A stretch of 64,000 nucleotides of DNA from Epinephelus fuscoguttatus. Taxonomy: Eukaryota; Chordata; Actinopteri; Perciformes; Serranidae. A program made the translations under genes and the position numbers. Location: the NCBI RefSeq assembly GCF_011397635.1, contig NC_064771.1, positions 9,239,379 through 9,303,378 of the forward strand, read 5' to 3'. This document shows positions 25,761 through 37,283 of this stretch, piece by piece (position 1 is the first letter of the stretch; each line of letters starts with the position of its first letter). The notes beneath the pieces were generated by a model. It searched no databases, was not told the origin of the DNA, and saw nothing but the letters and a program-made list of their open reading frames with translations.

Positions 25761-28700
25761 TCAGATAGTATTGTGCTGGCTGTTGTTTGACGACGATGGG
25801 CAGAGGGAGTAGGGCTTGTCGCTGGTCAGACTTTTGAGTGCTCCGAGCAAAATGTCAGGCATGTGATCTGCAAGCATCCTGGGACTGATCAAAATACTCC
25901 TGAACGCCATTTCGTTGGACCAGTCTGCACGGTAGCGAACCTGGGAAAAACAGGATCTGAGGGAAAAAAGAGAGAGAGAAGAAATTTGGTGGCAAGTCCA
26001 GCTCAAAATTCTTACGTCAAAGAGTTTGAGGCCTCTTTATACCCAACACTGACACACATCTGTTGATATAGGTGTGCTAGCATTGTTCATGTGACTGTCA
26101 GCATCCAAACACATCAACAAAAAGTGTATATTAAAATGACATAAAAACTTGCAGATTAAACATTTAAAATATCTCACATACTGAAAGCTGTAATTGAAGT
26201 GGCGGTCAACATACTACAACTGAAAAAAGTTAAAATAGAAATGAAAGTGCTAAAAGAAGTGTGAGCGAATGAAGCGTGAAGTGATGAAAGGAGCTTGAAG
26301 ATTGAAGTTGAGTTCAAGCAGTGAAAGGAGCAGCGTGAGTCACAGGTGGTAAATTGACCTGGAATTTTCAAGTGAAGTGAAAGTCCTGAAGAAAATAGTG
26401 ATAGTTCAAGTGTATAAGTGTATTCAATAAGCACTGAGAGCAGTCAGAGTAAATTCTATATTAACAGGATGGATGGAAGTTGTGGAATTTAAAGAGCTGA
26501 AGAAGTTATTTGTTTGTTCAAAGGGTGAGACCTGAAGGGGTTTGAAGTGGCAGCATTATAAGCAGCTGATGCATCAGCTGATGAGAAAGAAATGAATGCA
26601 GTTAAAGTGTGTGTTGATATGTGAGTACTGGAAGAAGATTAATCATCATTTACTGTACTGATTGCTCTATCATAAATAGTGAAGCTTTCCCTACATTCTG
26701 TGTCTTATCATTGCCATGCAGCACATAAACACATATTCCTGTTTATCAGCCTGTAAATAGGATAAATCTGTAAGATATGGAAGTCCATATCCTCCAGTGT
26801 GATAAAATTTAAAAAAAAAATCATGTGAGTCATATTATTCTATTATTATATATCATTATAATTACATATTGGTATCTTGAAATTACTTAGTATGTCAAAA
26901 TAATAAGTCAGTATCTCAATATAATGAGAAACTTTCTCATCATTTTGAGAAAATAACTTATTTTGAGATACTAACTCCTCATTTTGAGCAAGTTTCTCAA
27001 TATTTTGAAAAAAGTTTTTCATTATTTTAAGAAAGTTTCTCATTATTTCTAGATACTAACTCATTATTTTGAAAAAGTTTCTCTTTATTTGGAGATACTA
27101 GCTCATTATTTTGAAAAAGTTTCTCAATATTTTGAAAAAGTTCTCATCATTTTGAAAACGTTTCTCATTATTTTAGGATACTAACTCATCATTTTGAGAA
27201 AGTTTGTCATCATTTTAATAAAGTTTCTCATTATTTTGAAAACGTTTCTAAATATTTCAAAACATTTTTATTATTTTGATATAATACCTCATTTGAAAAA
27301 TTTTCTCATTATTTTAGGATACTAACTTAATATTTTGGGAGTTTGTCATTATTTTATGAAAGTTAGTCATTATTTCTAGATACTAACTCTTTATTTTGAA
27401 AAGGTTTCTAAATATTTTAAAATGTTTCTCTTTATTTTGAGATACTAACTCTTTATTTTGAGCAAGTTTCTCAATATTTTGAAAAAGTTTCTCATTGTTT
27501 TAGGATACTAACTCATTATTTTGAGAGAGTTTGTCATTATTTTAAGAAAGTTTCTCATTATTTCTACATACTAACTCATTATTTTGAAAAAGTTTCTAAA
27601 TATTGTACAACATTTTTCATTATTTTGATATAATAACTCATCACTTTGAAAAGTTTCTCTTTATTTTGAGATACTAGCTCATTATTTGGAGATACTAACT
27701 CATTATTTTGAAAAAGTTTTTAAACATTTTAAAACATTTCTCTTTATTTTGAGATATTAGCTCATTATTAAGACACTAACGTAAAGTTTCTCATAATTTT
27801 GAGAAAGTTTCTTATCATTGATAGATTCTATGTCACTATTTTGGGATACTAACTCATTACTGTGAGAAAGTTTCTCATCATAACGACTGATTTTTTTTAT
27901 TTTTCCATCACACTGGCAGAAATGGGCTTCCACAGTTATGAAGGGAATTCAGAGATTAGGCAAACCTCCTTGACGGCCCATCTTCTGTGATATGCAGAAT
28001 GCGCCCGGGTAGGAAGAGAGGTAAGTGGGCAGCAGTGTGGGCAGGTGAGTCGTCTGATGCCAGGCTCTGATAGGATGATGAATTGCGAATGATCAGTGAC
28101 TCCTCCCCTAACAGCGGGTGGTTGAGCTCCTCCTCCCTCCTGTTTTCCATCTCGGTCGGGAAGTCATCCGGGTCTCCTCCGAACAACTCGTACCAACATC
28201 CCTGCAGCAGGATGCGGTACTGAAACACAGACAGAGAATATTTTTAAAAGACTGACAGAGACTTAGGTGACTGATATGTAAGTGCTGTAAATGGTTCCTA
28301 CCTTTGGCTTATTGCAATTTGAAACTATTTTAAGAATCCTTTTCTTGAGATCCTCCATATTGGGAATGCTCAATCTGTAAAGGAAAACAAATGATGAAAA
28401 GAAAGAGGGAATACTGTGAAGGAAAAACACTACTTAAAAAGAACACAGGGGAAAAGGAGCATGTGAGTTGCTCTCATTTTCTGCTTCTCTGTGACTGTAA
28501 TAACAGGGCAGAGCCGAAAATAGAGTCTCCATCACGCAGGAGTCTATAATAGTCTGTGCACCACAGCACATTCATATTGGCCTTCTGAACACAAGAGTCG
28601 GCAGCGCTGCTATCACACAAACATATATTTGCCTGCAGTGTTCCACGGTTAATTATGTCTCAATCAACCAAACTGCTACAAGAGCCTAACCAGTATCAAC

Positions 28701-31700
28701 GTACAATATTCATATTTCAAGAATTGTAACTTTGTTAAAAGGTACGTTCTACAAGCAAAGAAGTATATGGTGTAAAAAATAAGCTATGAGTTTTACCTGG
28801 GAACCAGATCCTTTCCCAGCACGACAGAGATCACAAAGTCTTTGGAGTAATCAGCTAAGGCTTTACTGTATATGGAGAAAATACAGAATGGAAAACATAG
28901 ATTAGTCCAGTAAGTATAAAGATACATTAAACTCTATGTGAAAATTACATGTTTTAAGTCAGACCTGTAAAATCATAATTTTTATTCATCTCAAAAATGC
29001 ATGTCTAGGAACAGAGGAAATTTTTAACTCCTGCAGTCACTTCCAACAACATGTATTTCTTCACTATGTATAATGTGCGTCTTAGCAGCATTTTGCATCT
29101 AAAGTAAGGATTGAACTTCAAAGCCAGGGGAGCAGCTCGGGTCAATCCACTGTCTGCTGTTTGCACATTACGGTCTCATCTTCCTTACCTCAGGAGTCCC
29201 CCTGGTGGAGAGAATGAGTAACACTGCAGGGTGGGGTAGGAGTTGCGCAAGAGGATAGCCAGCACTGACGCCGTGCCAGCACCCAGACTGTGACCAGTGA
29301 TGACTAGTTTATACTCCTACAAAACACAGGAAGACAGAAACACACTGCATACTTACTATTCATGATCTATTACTTCTGAAAAGTTGATGTTATTTCCTGA
29401 AAATAAACAGTGACCACAAACAGCAGATAGAATGGATATTCTTAGTGGAAGGGTACTGTGTAGAAATCAGTGTTTTCAGCATCATGTTTTTCAACCATTT
29501 TATCCCTGTAGTAATCAAATTAATAACTTTAATTTAATAAAAGCCATACAGAGAGATAAGAGCAGTAAGATGACGTCACATAAAAACAAGTCTATAAAGC
29601 TGGGTGGGTTTTAAGAAGCGATTTTAAAAGAGGTCACTGAGTCTGCAAGCCTTATGTCTTTCAGCAGATCGTTCCAAAGCCGAGGGGCCCTGATGGCAAA
29701 AGCACAGTCACCTTTAGATTAAAGCCGCCACTTTGGAAAAGACAGAAGGGTTCTACCTGAGGATCTAAGGCTGCAAACTGGCTTATATTAGGGGTGGAAT
29801 CACCAGAGGCTCCACAATACGATGTTATCACGATTTTTTTAGTCACAATACAATATTATTGGAATTTTAAACGTGTTGCGATATGCTGAGTATCGCGATA
29901 AAATATACAGCGATATATTGCAATTTGTTACCTGTTTTCAACTGCAAATAATTTCCCCAAAGGAAAAGTTTGCAGCAAAATGAAAATGTATGTAGTGGAC
30001 TGAAAAAGCAATAAAATAGACAGAATAAAAGCAGAATTTAAAAAATCGATACTTGGCACTGTGGGACGATACGATTGAGGCACAAAAATATCGCGATACT
30101 ATGCTGTATTGATTTTTCCCCCACCCCTAGCTTATATTAGGTCAACATTTCTGCTATGTAGCTCAAGGCCAGACCCGGAGGTGCTTTAAAAGTGATCAGT
30201 AAAATCTTAACATTAATTCTAAAAATGAACAGGGAGCAAACAGAAAGATGCCAGGGTTGGGGTGATGTGAAACCAGCTGTTCAAACCAGTGAGAAGCCCG
30301 GCTATAAACCTGTACCATATACACAATCTCATTCCTTCTGAACATGATTTGCCAGCTGGTATGTAACTGATAGGAAATGTGATAATGCTCTCTGTGGCTG
30401 AAATGTAGTTTCCAACCTCACTCCCACTTCTTACCGGTGCAATAGAGAAAGCCTGGTTCAGGATGCCGTCATTGACCAGCTTCCTGTAGATGTAATTCGC
30501 CGCCTGGCATATGCCCTGCAGGAGTCAAGGACAAAGCAGTTACATATTAAAAGCCTCAACTTCAAACAGGTAGAGTGTACTGTGTTTAAATGTCCACTCA
30601 CCTTGTGGGCGTAGCAGGCTCCAGACACTCCATCGATAGGCAGGTTCTCACATGCAGCAGACAGGTCTGTCACGACGTCCTGCAGGAGACACTTGGTGAA
30701 ATTAACTGGTAACTGCCTTTTATCAGACCTCATGTCAAAGGCAAAAGGCTGCGTGTAGAGTATTCTTCAGGAGCTCAATGAACTGCTGTAATCAGAATCT
30801 ATATTGAAACAAATGCTTCAGACTTGTGTACGAACACAAGCTAAAAGATTCTAATATTTTTCAACCAAATCACCCCAATAAATCTTTCTTTCACTGTTTA
30901 TATGAGTGTGGACATGTGCTGATGCTCTTATAGACACGCCGCACTGAACTTAGCACACTCAAGTCTTTCTTTTTTCTATCTGAGTGCTATTTTAACGTCT
31001 TTAGAGGAATGGTTACATGCCGTCAAATGCAGACCAACAATAGGCACCTAAATTTAACAGTTAGAAAGCCATCTGTACAAAAAGAGAAGTGAATCTGGAC
31101 ATTGACAGGAAGTGGGGGGGTAACAGCGAGCGTTACAGATGCACAGCAGTTGTACAAAAGACTGACAACAATACTGAGAACAACCACAGTTCTATTTCAT
31201 GGAGGAGGTAAAATTAGGTAAAACTGAGGTAAAATTAACACAAGAAGACAGCAAATGCAAAAACATGAAAGATATAAAACAAATGATAATGAAGGACATG
31301 TAGGGAAAAAAAACAAGTTAGGGTAAAAACAATAAAAAACATAAAACCATATCAATAAAATAAACACAATAACAGCAATAAAAGAACAATAAAAATAATA
31401 AAAAATACAAGCAAGTCAGTACAACTTGAGATAAGTGTTGTCTTTTCCTGGTTTTAAAGACTTAAATACAGTAAAATTTTCTGAACTTACCAGACTGCTT
31501 ACGCTGTTCTATTACTTGCCTGTATCCACTTAGTCATTATATCAACATTACTGAGGATTATTTATCAAAAATCTCATTGTGTCATTTTTTTTAAAGCACC
31601 AAGTCACTTGTTTTTAGCCTCGCTTTTAATTGAACTGTCTTTTATTTTATTAGTAGTAGTAGTAGTAGTGGTAGTGGTAGTAGAAGTATTTTAATCAATT

Positions 31701-34700
31701 TATTTTATTTTATTTTTTAATTGTGTATTTATTTATTTTTATTAATTCCTCTTAGCTGTTTTTTGTTTTTAATTGTGTGAAGCACTTTGTGTTGCATTAT
31801 TTTTGTTTGAAAAGTGCTATATAAAGAAAGTTTGATTAATGGATTGATTGACTTGTGTCACAATATCAACATTGAGATATTAGGTAAAAATATTGTGAGA
31901 TTTGATTTTCTCCGTATCGCCCAGCCCTAGTTCTGAGTGTCAGATTTTATGTACAGTGGATGGAAAAAGTCCACACACCCCTGTTAAAATGCCAGGTTTT
32001 TGTGATGAAAATGAGACCAAGATTAATCATGTGAAAACTTTTTTCACCTTTAATGTGACTTATAACCTGTACAATATATTCAAAAATCAAATAAATCTTT
32101 TAGTGTGGGAAAACTTATAATAACCTGGTTGCGTCAGTGTGCACACCCTTAAATTAATATATGGTTGAAGCACCTTTTGATTGTGCTACAGCAGAGTCTA
32201 TCAGCATGCCACATCTTGCAATGTTTGCCTACTCTTCCTGGCAAAAGCGCTCCAACTCTGTCAAACTGTGAGGGCATCACCCCTCTTCTGGTCATCCTGC
32301 AGCTTTTCAAATGGATTAGGTCTGGGCTCTGGCTGGGCCATTGCAAAACTTTCATTTTCTTCATGCCTCACCATGTGTATGGTATTCTTTTGGTGGTGCA
32401 GAGTGTTGTTTTTGTAGCAGACATACCCTTTGGATTTACAGCCAAAATGTTCAGCCTTGGTTTCATCAGACCAAAAAATATTTTCAGAAATTCTTTTGGG
32501 AGATTTTATCTATTGTTTTGCAAAAAGGCCTCTGTCTTGCCACCCTACCCCATAGTCCAGACATATGAAAAACACTGGAGATTGTTATCACATGTAGTAC
32601 ACAGCCAGTACTTGCCAGAAACACCTGCAGCTACTTCAGTGTTGCTGTCGGCCTCTTGGCAGCCTCCATTTGTTAATGTCTGTCTTCACTGTGCTCCATG
32701 GTATATCTAATGCTGTGGCAATCGTTTGTACCCTTCTCCTGACTGATACCTTTCAACAATGAGATCCCACTGATGCATTGTAAGCTCTTTGCAAACCACG
32801 GCTTCTGCTGTAAAATGCAATTACATAACTGTTAGGAAAATCCCACAAAGACAGCTGAACTTTATTTGGGATTAATCCAAGTCACTTTAATTGATGGCAG
32901 GCGTGTACTGACTACTACTGAACATGAGTTTGAATTTATTAGTTTAAGGGTGTGTACACTTGTGCAACCAGGGTACTGTAAATTTTTAATTTTTTTTTTA
33001 CATTTTCCCCTTAAAGGATTTGTATGTTTTTCAACTGAATTGATCAGGATATAAGTCACATTGAAGGTGAGGTAGACTTTTTATATTCACTGTATAGTAC
33101 TAAGGTGGATGCATGAAGTTTTCTTTAAATGTTCATACGAACAGATTAAAACATAAGCAAAGGAGAACCCTGCCAACTGACAACGCATTTTTTTAAGGGT
33201 ATACATAAAAAAAACACACACACACACACACAATATATAGGCAAACAAATAAAACAGTAAAGTATTTTCTATTATCTTCTATTCACAAATAAAAATGATT
33301 AGTTGGCGTCCCAACTCACCTTCAGTGACAGTGTTCCTCTGACAGCCACCAGAACAGCCTCTCTCTTATGATCCAGAGCCACATAAAAGGGAATCTCATA
33401 GATCTGCAACAAAGAGAATATGAATGACCACTTTAACTCACAGAGACAGTAAGACAGGTGCCGGCCTCTAAAAAAAAAAATCAAACCGAGGAAAACTTTG
33501 AACACAGAGGGGAACTCCTGACAGGAGCCAGTGGTGAAATTCCTACCTGGTTGTGGAAGCTGACATGGATGAAGTCTCTGTACTGCAACCCAGTGGTCTG
33601 CAGGATGGATGAAAAGTGACAGCCGAGGTGGTCTCCTCCGACAATGTCATACTCGGCTGCGCGACTTCTGCAGCTGATGTACACAAACACATTTTGATTT
33701 GAGTGAAATTGCGATCAAGTTGTTTTTCTCTGACTCTGAATTTAACTTGTAGGCGAGACAATCTGCTGTCACAAGAATATCTGGCTTTGGATGTCTCTGA
33801 AACAGTCTTCTCTTTGAGCAAATACTTAAATCCCCCTCCAATCAAAAATGTGTTCTCTTATATTTATACCCCTAAAATGTCTGACCTTGACAATACTAAC
33901 TTGTATCTGCACAAAGTTTGTGACAGGAGAGGTGTTTTCACATTCCTCTACTGAAGGGAGCGATGTCTGTACACTCCCCTAAAATCGGCGATTCAAACAT
34001 ACCCTGGCAAGCTAGATTAGGTTACATCACTAATACAAAAACCAATTGCTGTCTAATGTGAGAAACGCACATTGACGGAAGAACAGACTTTAACGCTGGG
34101 GTCGCGGACAGTTTTTTAACTGTAATATATCATAATTCCCTCTCTAATATCTATTTTTTATTTCTGTGAAAACATCAACACATTTCACCTTCAAATAGCT
34201 GTATTAATTCAAGTTTCTCTACAAAAACTATATTTCACAAGATTACATTGAATACAACATAATAATATTAGAATTTACCTTCACTCCATTGTCATTTTTA
34301 CTGAACAGAACTTGAATGCATCATATTGAAACTCAATGCAACCGCTGTTAGCTGTTAGCTGTTAGCTGAAGATACAGGCTGCTAGCAGCTAACAGCGAAT
34401 GTTAACTAGCTCTCCTCCAGCTGCTATTAGTACAGATTTGTTGTTCACAATGTAGCATTATTAAAGAAACAAAAAGGTGTGTCTCCTGATGCATTGATAG
34501 TGAGTTTACTGAGTCATTTCGACCCGACAGCATCCCAGGGACGATCTATGTTTGTCCCAAAAAACAACAGGACAGTATTCGTCTGGAGCCCTGCTTTTTA
34601 GCCTGTGCAAAATTAATGTGACACAACAAAAACACATTGGCTATTGCCATCAGTGAATGTCATCTAATTCACTGATATGCTGAGGGCAGTTAACAAGGCG

Positions 34701-37283
34701 AATATCAGCTGATAACATCATACTGCGGATAAATCGATGCAGCATATTTCTACCTTTAGTCAGCAGCTGTTACCTAACCTGGCTGGTCTTGTCACTTGTC
34801 TGACAGGACCTATAGGCACATGTAAGTAAGGAGTACATCTTACCAGTCTCCACTGAGTTTGCAGGGCCCAGTCAAGAGGTTGGAGTAAATGTACAACGGC
34901 CAGCCATAAGCTGCTGCAGCAAACTGCATACAATGAGTTGCTTTCTCCAACTCTGTCTCCAAATCTTCTCCCTTTAAACAGTCAAGGATATACATGAAGA
35001 ACATTTTTAAGATCAGCACTGTATTTTACAGACTTGCATAATGTAAACTGTTCAACAAATATTCCTGCCTCCTCTGATGTCTGCTGTACCTACAGGAGAC
35101 AGAGTCCAGTACTTACGATGGGAGACGAGGGGCTGTGGTCGACTACGACGTCTGGGTCTCTACTTAGCTCCATCTTATCGTGCTCCTGGTGCAGCAGAGC
35201 CAAACCAGCTGCTATGTCACTAGGGACCAGATCTGTGTCCTGCAACACACACACATACACACCATACTAGAAGCATCCAACAATTGGTCTTGCTGCAGTA
35301 TCACGCTACTAGTGATGTGTTCTGTATCTGACTTAATACAGTTTGCACACTGTCAGATGTAAAGGACAGCACAGACAGAAAAAAGAAGGTGTCCCTTACA
35401 GAGAAGAATTTACTGAAGAGCTGCGCAATGCTGGAGAACGCTGCTCGGTGGCTTTCGTCCTGCGGCAGGCAACAGCAGAGGAGCCGCAGCCTGTTTTCCC
35501 ACACCTTGACGGCCAGGGTGCGAGCTGTGGAGAGGAACTGGGTGCTCTCATTGCTCTGCATGTCTCTCACTCCCAGTGGCTCACTGGCTTCAGGTGGCGG
35601 ACGGGGGTTGCCAAGAGGGTCAAACACAAATATCACGCCCAACGCAGTGAACAGCAGGATGATCCAGCTGTGGTGACACAGAAAAAAAAATGCTGAATCA
35701 AAACACTTTTTCGACAAATCATAAAATGGTGATACTATGAACTCATAACACTAACCTACCTGGTAACCACCGCTGCGATGACAAGACCCACTGTGGCCGG
35801 ATCGCAGCCTTTGCTGTCATCAGACACCCAGACTGCTCCCAGACAAGCCCACACCAGCTCAGGGATGTACAGGAGAGCTCGCAGGTACACCAGTGCAGGG
35901 ATAGAGCGCCGTGGGCCAGAGTTTGTAATGGTACCTGAGAAACATAGATATCTGTGTAATCGACACAAGAAAATGTACCAGTGCTTTCCACCAGTTTCAA
36001 GTGGATGTTAAATGAGCTGCAATACAGAGGACGACCCTGATGTAGCAAAGGGTGACTTTGTCTCTCCACTATTTTAACAATCACCAGCTCTTGTTTGCTT
36101 GAAATAAACCCTAAATTCACCCAGTCTAATGTGAAATATGCTGCCGTTATCCATCCATCCATCCATCCATCCATCCATTTTCATCCCCTGACTCGGGGCC
36201 AGGTAGCGGGGTCAGCAGGCCGGGCAAAGCACCCCAGACAGCCCTCTCCCCAGGGGGGACCCCAAGGCGTTCCCAGGCCAGATGAGATATGTAATCCCTC
36301 CAGTATGTTCTGGGTCTGCCCCAGGGTCTCCTACCAGTGGGACGTGCCCAAAACACCTCCAATGGACATAAATTGACTTTGCTCAGTTCCAGCAGGGATT
36401 ACATTGCAGTCAATTTAGCTTGAAACTAGACCAATTTCAAAAAGAGTTGTTGCCATTAGTCACGTAGACACGAAAACATAGTAAAATAGGGGCCAGGTTG
36501 TAAAATACAAAAGTTACCCTTCAAACCTCTTGCAAGTTTATAGCTATTTTAAATAAAGAATGTTACTTGTGTACATGATGTTGTGTGTGCACCAAAAAGT
36601 TACACTTTGAACTCTGTTTAACACAGTTTCCCACAAGTTTCTTCAACATTGTATTGTGTAAATTCCCAACATTGCATATTGCACAAGTACCTGTATTCTG
36701 ACATTATTGCTATGAGGCAAAATGATGTAATCCTGTGACTTCCACCATATAAAACATTGTACATGTCTATTCATGTCTAGTAAGCGCACTTGAATTTGAA
36801 AGGATAGTTTGGATTTTTTTGAAGTGGGGTTGAACAGGGAACCCCATACAACCACACTTCAAAAAAATCTGAACTATCCATTTAAGGTAGGAGACCATAT
36901 AAACCACAACTTTACCTTGGGCACTGACGTAGACAATAGCACACAGTGACAGGATGATGAGCGCCAGCACAACCAAAAGTCCAACCAGGTAACTGTGAAG
37001 AACTCCTTTCCCATTACAATCGAAATGACCCTTGTGATAAGTGAACAGGATCATGGTACCAATCCACCTAAATAGAAAATAGCAGCAGATAGTGACAATG
37101 CAATGTTATCATTATGCCTAACAGGTTGGATGTCAGGTAGCAAGAGTCCTCAGTGAATCACACTCATCCATGAACGTTAACAACATACCAAAGTATACGG
37201 AGGAACAGTTCAACGCAGCCGGGGAACACAAGGTCGTCACTGGCGATCCCCCACCGCCGTCCAAACACCACGAGGCCAGGCAT
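25761..37283 (-). CDS. daglb: daglb, sn1-specific diacylglycerol lipase beta (complete)
   Basis: Membrane serine hydrolase that cleaves diacylglycerol at sn-1 to give 2-arachidonoylglycerol. Fifteen minus-strand exons join in frame: 37189-37283, 36916-37067, 35760-35934, 35400-35667, 35117-35239, 34844-34971, 33547-33673, 33320-33403, 30602-30679, 30435-30515, 29189-29316, 28797-28865, 28302-28374, 27966-28219, 25761-25956. They total 2031 bases, 676 residues (human 672). The start [11 protein letters not shown] matches the family. Exons 1-4 hold four membrane segments; CCxxS-type cysteines (LLCCCLP) lie near residue 215. The lipase core carries GHSLG (Ser447), GKDLVPR (Asp499) and DHMPDI (His643), each four residues beyond the human triad as I recall it. 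All borders are GT/AG. The final acceptor at 25957 is fixed by phase; a second AG 16 bases further in would break the frame. The gene looks functional. Confidence 0.95.
26200..26660. repeat. Purine-rich degenerate GAAGTGAA tract
   Basis: Many near-repeats of GAAGTGAAAG and GTGAAGTG on the plus strand, without a fixed period. It lies in the last daglb intron beside the minisatellite element. Reading frames here are low-complexity and not coding. Confidence 0.5.
26776..27934. mobile_element. Inverted-repeat element filled with an AT-rich minisatellite
   Basis: Outer ends are inverted: TATGGAAGTCCATATCCTCC followed by AGTGTGAT at the left, and the complement of TGTGGAAGCCCATTTCTGCC followed by AGTGTGAT at the right, each running into an A-rich tract. 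Between them about 1 kb is a degenerate array of words such as TTTCTCATTATTTTGA and GATACTAACTCATTA, with variable 18-25-base spacing. It carries no transposase. It sits in the last daglb intron, its right end 30 bases from the exon 14 donor. The array reads as an open frame by chance at 26846-27043. Confidence 0.68.
29430..30330. repeat. Dispersed repeat, possibly LINE 3' region, split by a hAT MITE
   Basis: Two halves (29430-29788 and 30130-30330) read as one repeat once the insert at 29789-30129 is removed. Landmarks are TCTATAAAGCTGGGTGGGTT, GCAGATCGTTCCAAAGC, GGATCTAAGGCTGC and AGTAAAATCTTAACATTAAT. It is familiar as a very abundant teleost repeat, but the class is unsure. It lies in the daglb intron between exons 10 and 11. 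Confidence 0.55.
29789..30129. mobile_element. hAT MITE with 8-bp target duplication
   Basis: Starts TAGGGGTGG and ends CCACCCCTA. Both sides carry the perfect duplication GCTTATAT (29781-29788 and 30130-30137). It is 341 bp of AT-rich DNA with CGATA/TATCG-rich parts and no coding capacity. It is nested in the repeat at 29430-30330. Confidence 0.85.
31650..31870. repeat. (TAG)n tract and retroposon 3' tail
   Basis: (TAG)n with some TGG units at about 31653-31686, then GTGAAGCACTTTGTGTTGCA and AAAAGTGCTATATAAAGAAA with a GATTGATT tail to about 31850. This is the usual 3' end of an abundant fish LINE/SINE group. It lies in the daglb intron between exons 8 and 9. Confidence 0.55.
31954..33092 (-). 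mobile_element. Tc1-like DNA transposon, degraded
   Basis: The ends CAGTGGATGGAAAAAGTC and the complement of GACTTTTTATATTCACTG are inverted repeats flanked by TA on both sides. Minus-strand remnants of the transposase include [16 protein letters not shown] (around the second catalytic Asp region) and [11 protein letters not shown] (before the third acidic residue). Several frameshifts and stops, and a length of 1139 bp against about 1.6 kb, show that it is dead. It lies in the daglb intron between exons 8 and 9. Confidence 0.82.
33213..33232. repeat. (CA)n microsatellite
   Basis: About ten CA units in daglb intron 8, about 90 bases below the exon 8 donor. Confidence 0.85.
36151..36362 (-). 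mobile_element. LINE 3'-end fragment with GGAT tail
   Basis: The minus-strand frame reads [28 protein letters not shown], the C-terminal signature of a non-LTR retrotransposon ORF2. It is followed by a GGAT tetranucleotide tail (plus-strand ATCC units, 36151-36178). The 5' part is missing, as usual for 5'-truncated copies. The family (L2/Rex-type) is not settled. It lies in the daglb intron between exons 2 and 3. Confidence 0.75.
36802..36879. repeat. Short hairpin (31-bp arms)
   Basis: The arms 36802-36832 and 36849-36879 are inverted with three mismatches around a 16-base loop. It resembles the short fold-back MITE GGATAGTT.GATTTTTTTGAA seen in many fish. It starts 36 bases past the daglb exon 2 donor. 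Confidence 0.7.

Noticed and set aside
26846-27043. Asn/Glu/Lys-rich frame ([18 protein letters not shown])
   Set aside because: Translation of the AT-rich minisatellite inside a daglb intron.
32165-32710. 181-codon plus-strand open frame
   Set aside because: It is antisense to the Tc1 transposase remnant ([11 protein letters not shown] on the minus strand).
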